Assembly (NCBI GenBank): GCA_017430925.1
Contig: JAFRMA010000071.1
Location: 1-64,000 of the forward strand
Length of the DNA: 64,000 nt
Source of the DNA: Solobacterium sp.
GTDB lineage: Bacteria; Bacillota_I; Bacilli_A; Erysipelotrichales; Erysipelotrichaceae
Direction: 5' to 3'
The position numbers were made by a program, and so were the translations under genes. Below the pieces are notes generated by a model. That model did not search any database and was not told where the DNA came from. It was given only the letters and a program-made list of their open reading frames with translations. This document shows, one piece after another, positions 60,337-64,000 of the stretch; positions within the stretch are counted from its first letter, which is position 1; every line of letters begins with the position of its first letter.

Positions 60337-63300
60337 ATGAAAAGGCTATCTTACAAAAAGATCATTTCTGTCTTTCTTTCGTTGATGATGCTTGCGGGAA
60401 ACACGCAGGTACATGCGGAAGAACTACCTCCGGAAGAAACCACTCCCGAAGAAACAATACTTGTTGAAGAACTGCCCGCGGATGAGCAGGTTCCTGCAGA
60501 AGTACAGGAAGAAGACGAGGAAGAAGTAGTGGTCCTTGCCGGCAATGAGGAACCTGATGAGCCTGCGGATGAGACAGAGACGGATGAGACAACAGAATCG
60601 GTTGTTGAAGAGGTCAACGAAGTACAGACTCTCACAGTAAATGAAGATGGTCCTGTATTTGACCTGCCGGAACAGTTATTTCTGCCGGTATGGTATGAGA
60701 AACAATACGAACTTCCGTTCACGCTGGCAGACGGATATAACGCAGCTGACATTGTGTGGTCGACAGACAATGATAATGTTGCCCTGATTGAAGAAAAAGA
60801 CGGTGTCCTGTATCTTTCCACAAAACAGGAAGGTGAAACAGTGATTACCGGCAGCCTGAACACGGGAGACGGAGAAGTCAGTGATTCCGTACACGTTATT
60901 ACGGCGCACTGGTTTGAGCCAAGTATCCCGGGGATGATGTTTGAAGCTCCTGGCGGAGATCCAAAAACATTTACTGTTATGGCAATCAATGCGGCAGCGG
61001 AGATGAACTACACGGTATATTCAAAGGATCCTGCGATTGCTTCTGTTTCTGTTTCCGGAGACGGCAGCACCAAGACCGTAACCATTACGGCTGTCACCCC
61101 TGGCACTACAGAACTCTATGCCAGAATCACGGACCCCAACGATCCTGCGAAAGAACTTGATAATACTTTCCTGGGTGTAATTGTCTGTGACCCTGAAGCC
61201 GTTCTGGAAGACCTGAAGATCCTTTCTTTGGATGATGAAGAAATCACTGAACTTTATCTCCAAACCGGTGATGATCCAACCTGGGTCACTGCGGATATTT
61301 ATCCCGGAACGATTCTTCCCGACAAGCTGCTTATGAGCAGCACAGATCCGGAAGTTGCTTATGCGACACACGGACCTGCAGAACTACCTCCTTCCTTGTT
61401 CTTCATCCATGCCGGTAATAAGGCTGGTACAGCGGATATCACCTTCTACATGGAAGGAAGTGATGTTAATGTTGTTATTCATGTTACCGTGGAAAAAGGA
61501 GAACCGGAGTTTAGCATCAGTGAGGAATTATACCTGCCGATCTGGTATGACAATGGTTATGAACTGACAGTTTATCTGTCTGAAGAATTTGAACTTGATG
61601 ATATTGAATGGACAACGGAAGATGAGGGTATCGCCTGGATTGAAAAGCGTGAAGGCATCCCATATGTGGTAACGGACATGTCCGGTGAAACAACGATTAC
61701 CGGTACGATTCATACAGAAAACGGTGATCTCAGTGATTCTGTCCTTGTCCACGTGGATAACTGGTTTGAGACAGACTGTCCGGGTATGATGTTTGAACGT
61801 CCCGAGGGATCACAGACATTCCATATCCGTGCGGTTAATCAAGCTTCAGGTAAATATTACGAGGTATATGCACAGGATACGAATGTTGCGGAAATCACTG
61901 TCACCGGTGAAGGAGATGAGAAGACTGTCACCGTCACTCCTGCCGGGCCTGGCATGACTGTGCTTGCAGTACATATGCAAGATCCCAACCAGCCGGATTT
62001 TTTCCTGGAAAACAATATCCTCATGGATGTCATCGTCGGCGATCCAAATGCCGTACCGGAATCCATCAATGTACGCCGTACTGACAACGGACCGATAGAT
62101 GATATCCATCTCAGAACATCCGGAGATCCCCTCTGGGTCGTTCTCGATATCGAACCGAAAAGCGTGCTTCCTGACCGTATTGCGTTTGAGAGTGATTATC
62201 CGGAAGTTGCCTATGTAACGGAAGGTCCGGAATTCCTCAGTCCTTATCTCTTCCAGGTCTTCCCGGGAAGCGAAGAAGGTAATGCGGTGATCACCTTCCA
62301 TATAAACAACAGCGATGTCTCTGTATCCCTCAACGTTACGGTCGAAAAAACGATCTTCTCCTTTGGTCATAATGACATGGTTGTTCCGGAGTGGGAAAAT
62401 TACACACTGGATTATATTCTGGATTATCCCGGTGCCACGCTGGATGACATCACCTGGGAAACCGATAATAACGACCGTGCTGAGATCGAGGTCAACGGAT
62501 CCACAGTGGAACTGTTTACCTATAACAGCGGTCCCGTCCATCTGACAGGGATCCTGCGTATGGATGGTGAGGAAATCGCAAGGCATGAAATTAACGTGAA
62601 TATTGTCCAATGGTTCGATTCAAGTACCTCATTTGTGAAATTTGCCGATCAGAATGCTGAACCGCAGAGTGTCTGGCTCGCTCCTGAAGGTCCGGTCAAA
62701 AACAGAGGTATGGATTATGAGTTCCTCTCTGCTGATGAATCTGTCGCTGTACTGGAAAAGACCGACAATATGGATGAATTCGGCAGGACAGAATACATTA
62801 TCCGGCCATTATCTCCCGGTAATATCCCCGTCTTATTTGTCAGTAAGGATCCTAATGATGAATCAAGAGATTTATCTGTCCGTGTTTTAGGTATTAAGGT
62901 ATGTGATAATTCTGCTTTAAAGAAAATCATTACTGTCAGCGAGATGGAAATGCAGCCGAACGAGCACACTGCCATCCGGATCAGTACGGACCCGGATGTT
63001 GTTGATCCTGCCCATATTTCCTTTACAAGTTCCGATGAATCAATTGTACATATCGAACGTAGTTCCTGGAATGAATATATGTACATGCTTGAAACATTCG
63101 ACAAGGAAGGTACCGCAACCCTGACCTTCTCAGAAGGAAAAGTAAAAGCCACAACAAAGATCACCGTTACCCGCTTTGTCAACACTGACAAAGACTACTT
63201 CCCTCTCACCTATGTGGAAGGTGCGGCAGAACAAGGCTACAGTGATATCACCGTAACACTGAAAGGCAAGGTTGCTGGTTATGAACCCGTATGGGAAGTC

Positions 63301-64000
63301 TGGAATACCGGTGAAAACGAAGAAGACCACTTCCCGATGGAAGATCCGGATGACTGGCCTTTCACTGTTGAAAAGATTTCACAGAACAATGACGGAACAC
63401 AGTTTATCTATCGCGTAAGACCCGTAAGAGAAGGACAGGCACAGATCCGGTTTATTTCAAGAAACAACGAGACCAATTACTGGGCTGACTCATGGACACA
63501 TGTCGATGTCAGAGGTCTGGAAAAACTGAGATGGGCACCTTGGCGTCTGGAAGAATTCAATGACCCGGACAGAATCTGGCATAACAATGAAGATATCTGG
63601 CTGGATCTTGAAAACGGTGATGCCCCAAACATCTGGTACCAGGTCTTCTACACCGAAGATGACACCATGCCGGAAGGTATGCCCTCAACTGCGGAAGAAC
63701 TGCTTGCCTCGGAAAACAAGCTTTACTGCAACCGTTTCCTCAAGGTTGACTCCCCTTACTTTGACCAAAGCAGAATGTGGATCGCAGCAGCAGCTGTAAA
63801 ACAGGGATGGGCAACATCTGACCTGCTCTGTGTGAAACTGAATGTTGAAAATGATTCCCTTGACGGTATCTGGGACGATGATTACAAGCAATACATCATC
63901 GACAACAACCTGACCCTGACAGACTTGAAAGGCACCCTGCACGTCTTTGGTATTCCGGATGAAGCACTATACACCGGGGATAAGATCACCTTTGAAGATA
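60337..64000 (+). CDS. Very large secreted protein with tandem repeats (runs off the window)
   Basis: An open frame of at least 1221 residues with no stop before the window end. A signal peptide (MKRLSYKK, hydrophobic core, likely cut after QVHA) precedes an acidic Glu/Thr/Pro-rich stretch to about residue 105. Then about 285-residue units repeat: each starts with P-x-W-Y (LFLPVWYEKQY, LYLPIWYDNGY, then the drifted VVPEWENYTL) and has a WFE-CPGMMFE-type block in the middle. Sub-segments such as WSTDNDNVALIEE and PGTTELYA resemble bacterial Ig-like (Big) domains. It is probably a surface or adhesive protein. AAAGGG lies six bases from the ATG; two TTGACA boxes upstream lack well-spaced -10 partners. 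Confidence 0.85.
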   Translation, partial: MKRLSYKKIISVFLSLMMLAGNTQVHAEELPPEETTPEETILVEELPADEQVPAEVQEEDEEEVVVLAGNEEPDEPADETETDETTESVVEEVNEVQTLTVNEDGPVFDLPEQLFLPVWYEKQYELPFTLADGYNAADIVWSTDNDNVALIEEKDGVLYLSTKQEGETVITGSLNTGDGEVSDSVHVITAHWFEPSIPGMMFEAPGGDPKTFTVMAINAAAEMNYTVYSKDPAIASVSVSGDGSTKTVTITAVTPGTTELYARITDPNDPAKELDNTFLGVIVCDPEAVLEDLKILSLDDEEITELYLQTGDDPTWVTADIYPGTILPDKLLMSSTDPEVAYATHGPAELPPSLFFIHAGNKAGTADITFYMEGSDVNVVIHVTVEKGEPEFSISEELYLPIWYDNGYELTVYLSEEFELDDIEWTTEDEGIAWIEKREGIPYVVTDMSGETTITGTIHTENGDLSDSVLVHVDNWFETDCPGMMFERPEGSQTFHIRAVNQASGKYYEVYAQDTNVAEITVTGEGDEKTVTVTPAGPGMTVLAVHMQDPNQPDFFLENNILMDVIVGDPNAVPESINVRRTDNGPIDDIHLRTSGDPLWVVLDIEPKSVLPDRIAFESDYPEVAYVTEGPEFLSPYLFQVFPGSEEGNAVITFHINNSDVSVSLNVTVEKTIFSFGHNDMVVPEWENYTLDYILDYPGATLDDITWETDNNDRAEIEVNGSTVELFTYNSGPVHLTGILRMDGEEIARHEINVNIVQWFDSSTSFVKFADQNAEPQSVWLAPEGPVKNRGMDYEFLSADESVAVLEKTDNMDEFGRTEYIIRPLSPGNIPVLFVSKDPNDESRDLSVRVLGIKVCDNSALKKIITVSEMEMQPNEHTAIRISTDPDVVDPAHISFTSSDESIVHIERSSWNEYMYMLETFDKEGTATLTFSEGKVKATTKITVTRFVNTDKDYFPLTYVEGAAEQGYSDITVTLKGKVAGYEPVWEVWNTGENEEDHFPMEDPDDWPFTVEKISQNNDGTQFIYRVRPVREGQAQIRFISRNNETNYWADSWTHVDVRGLEKLRWAPWRLEEFNDPDRIWHNNEDIWLDLENGDAPNIWYQVFYTEDDTMPEGMPSTAEELLASENKLYCNRFLKVDSPYFDQSRMWIAAAAVKQGWATSDLLCVKLNVENDSLDGIWDDDYKQYIIDNNLTLTDLKGTLHVFGIPDEALYTGDKITFED

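Noticed and set aside
60351-60989. A 212-codon Ser-rich minus-strand frame opposite the giant surface protein gene
   Set aside because: It mirrors the Glu-rich repeats of the plus-strand gene and would remove its signal peptide region.
1-64000. CRISPR arrays, tRNA or rRNA genes, insertion sequences, prophage genes
   Set aside because: I looked for spaced direct repeats, transposase or integrase frames and RNA gene hallmarks and saw none.

Overview
The window reads as chromosomal DNA from an anaerobic, carbohydrate-using Bacillota (Firmicutes) of moderate GC. Pointers are strong AGGAGG-type ribosome sites, LplB/YtcP-type sugar ABC permeases paired with a YesM/YesN two-component system, an UgpC-like ATPase away from other ABC genes, a glycyl radical enzyme with its activase, rubrerythrin and rubredoxin proteins, and many glycan-ester hydrolases. 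A gut or rumen Clostridia or Erysipelotrichia is plausible, but the sequence does not settle the class. I saw no rRNA, tRNA, CRISPR array, insertion sequence or prophage.

Layout. (1) 0.1-11.8 kb, minus strand: a solute-binding lipoprotein, then a likely operon of YesM-type kinase, YesN-type regulator, a membrane-anchored protein, two permeases, a serine hydrolase, a polysaccharide deacetylase, a DUF624 protein and a dedicated ATPase. (2) 12.0-17.6 kb, plus: esterases, a type B carboxylesterase, a DUF3237 protein and a Nif3-like protein. (3) 17.6-21.2 kb, plus: a VTC-domain polyphosphate polymerase-like protein, a DUF4956 membrane protein and a CotH-like kinase, preceded by four 11-bp-spaced TTCA repeats that look like a Pho box. 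The CotH frame is broken at a run of nine A. (4) 21.3-29.7 kb, minus: carboxylesterase, GH13 sucrose-phosphorylase-like enzyme, P-loop kinase, SGNH deacetylase, second Nif3-like protein, sialate O-acetylesterase and a frameshifted alpha/beta hydrolase. (5) 29.8-32.2 kb: the UgpC/MsmX-like ATPase behind a structured leader, then another esterase. (6) 32.2-36.2 kb, minus: a six-gene WYL-regulated accessory operon. (7) 36.4-45.7 kb: an esterase plus ATP-grasp pair, a GH32 fructosidase, membrane proteins, an AlaA-like aminotransferase, an MFS carrier and an M20 peptidase. (8) 46.0-52.0 kb: two divergent anaerobic redox units, a rubredoxin/rubrerythrin operon and a glycyl radical activase with a glycyl radical enzyme carrying an N-terminal SCP2-like domain. 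(9) 52.1-60.1 kb: lipoprotein, HAD phosphatase, Ldh-type dehydrogenase, an uncharacterised iron-sulfur two-gene module opposite a LysR regulator, and a PadR operon of flavodoxin-like proteins. (10) 60.3 kb to the end: a very large secreted repeat protein that runs off the window.

Taken together, the first 45 kb look like a glycan-use region. Imported oligosaccharides and acylated sugars would be stripped by about eleven ester or amide hydrolases and then cleaved by GH13 phosphorolysis and GH32 hydrolysis. The most novel-looking parts are the SCP2-glycyl radical enzyme, the Pho-box-linked VTC/DUF4956/CotH set with its homopolymer frameshift, the ferredoxin-rubrerythrin fusion, and the LysR-linked iron-sulfur pair.
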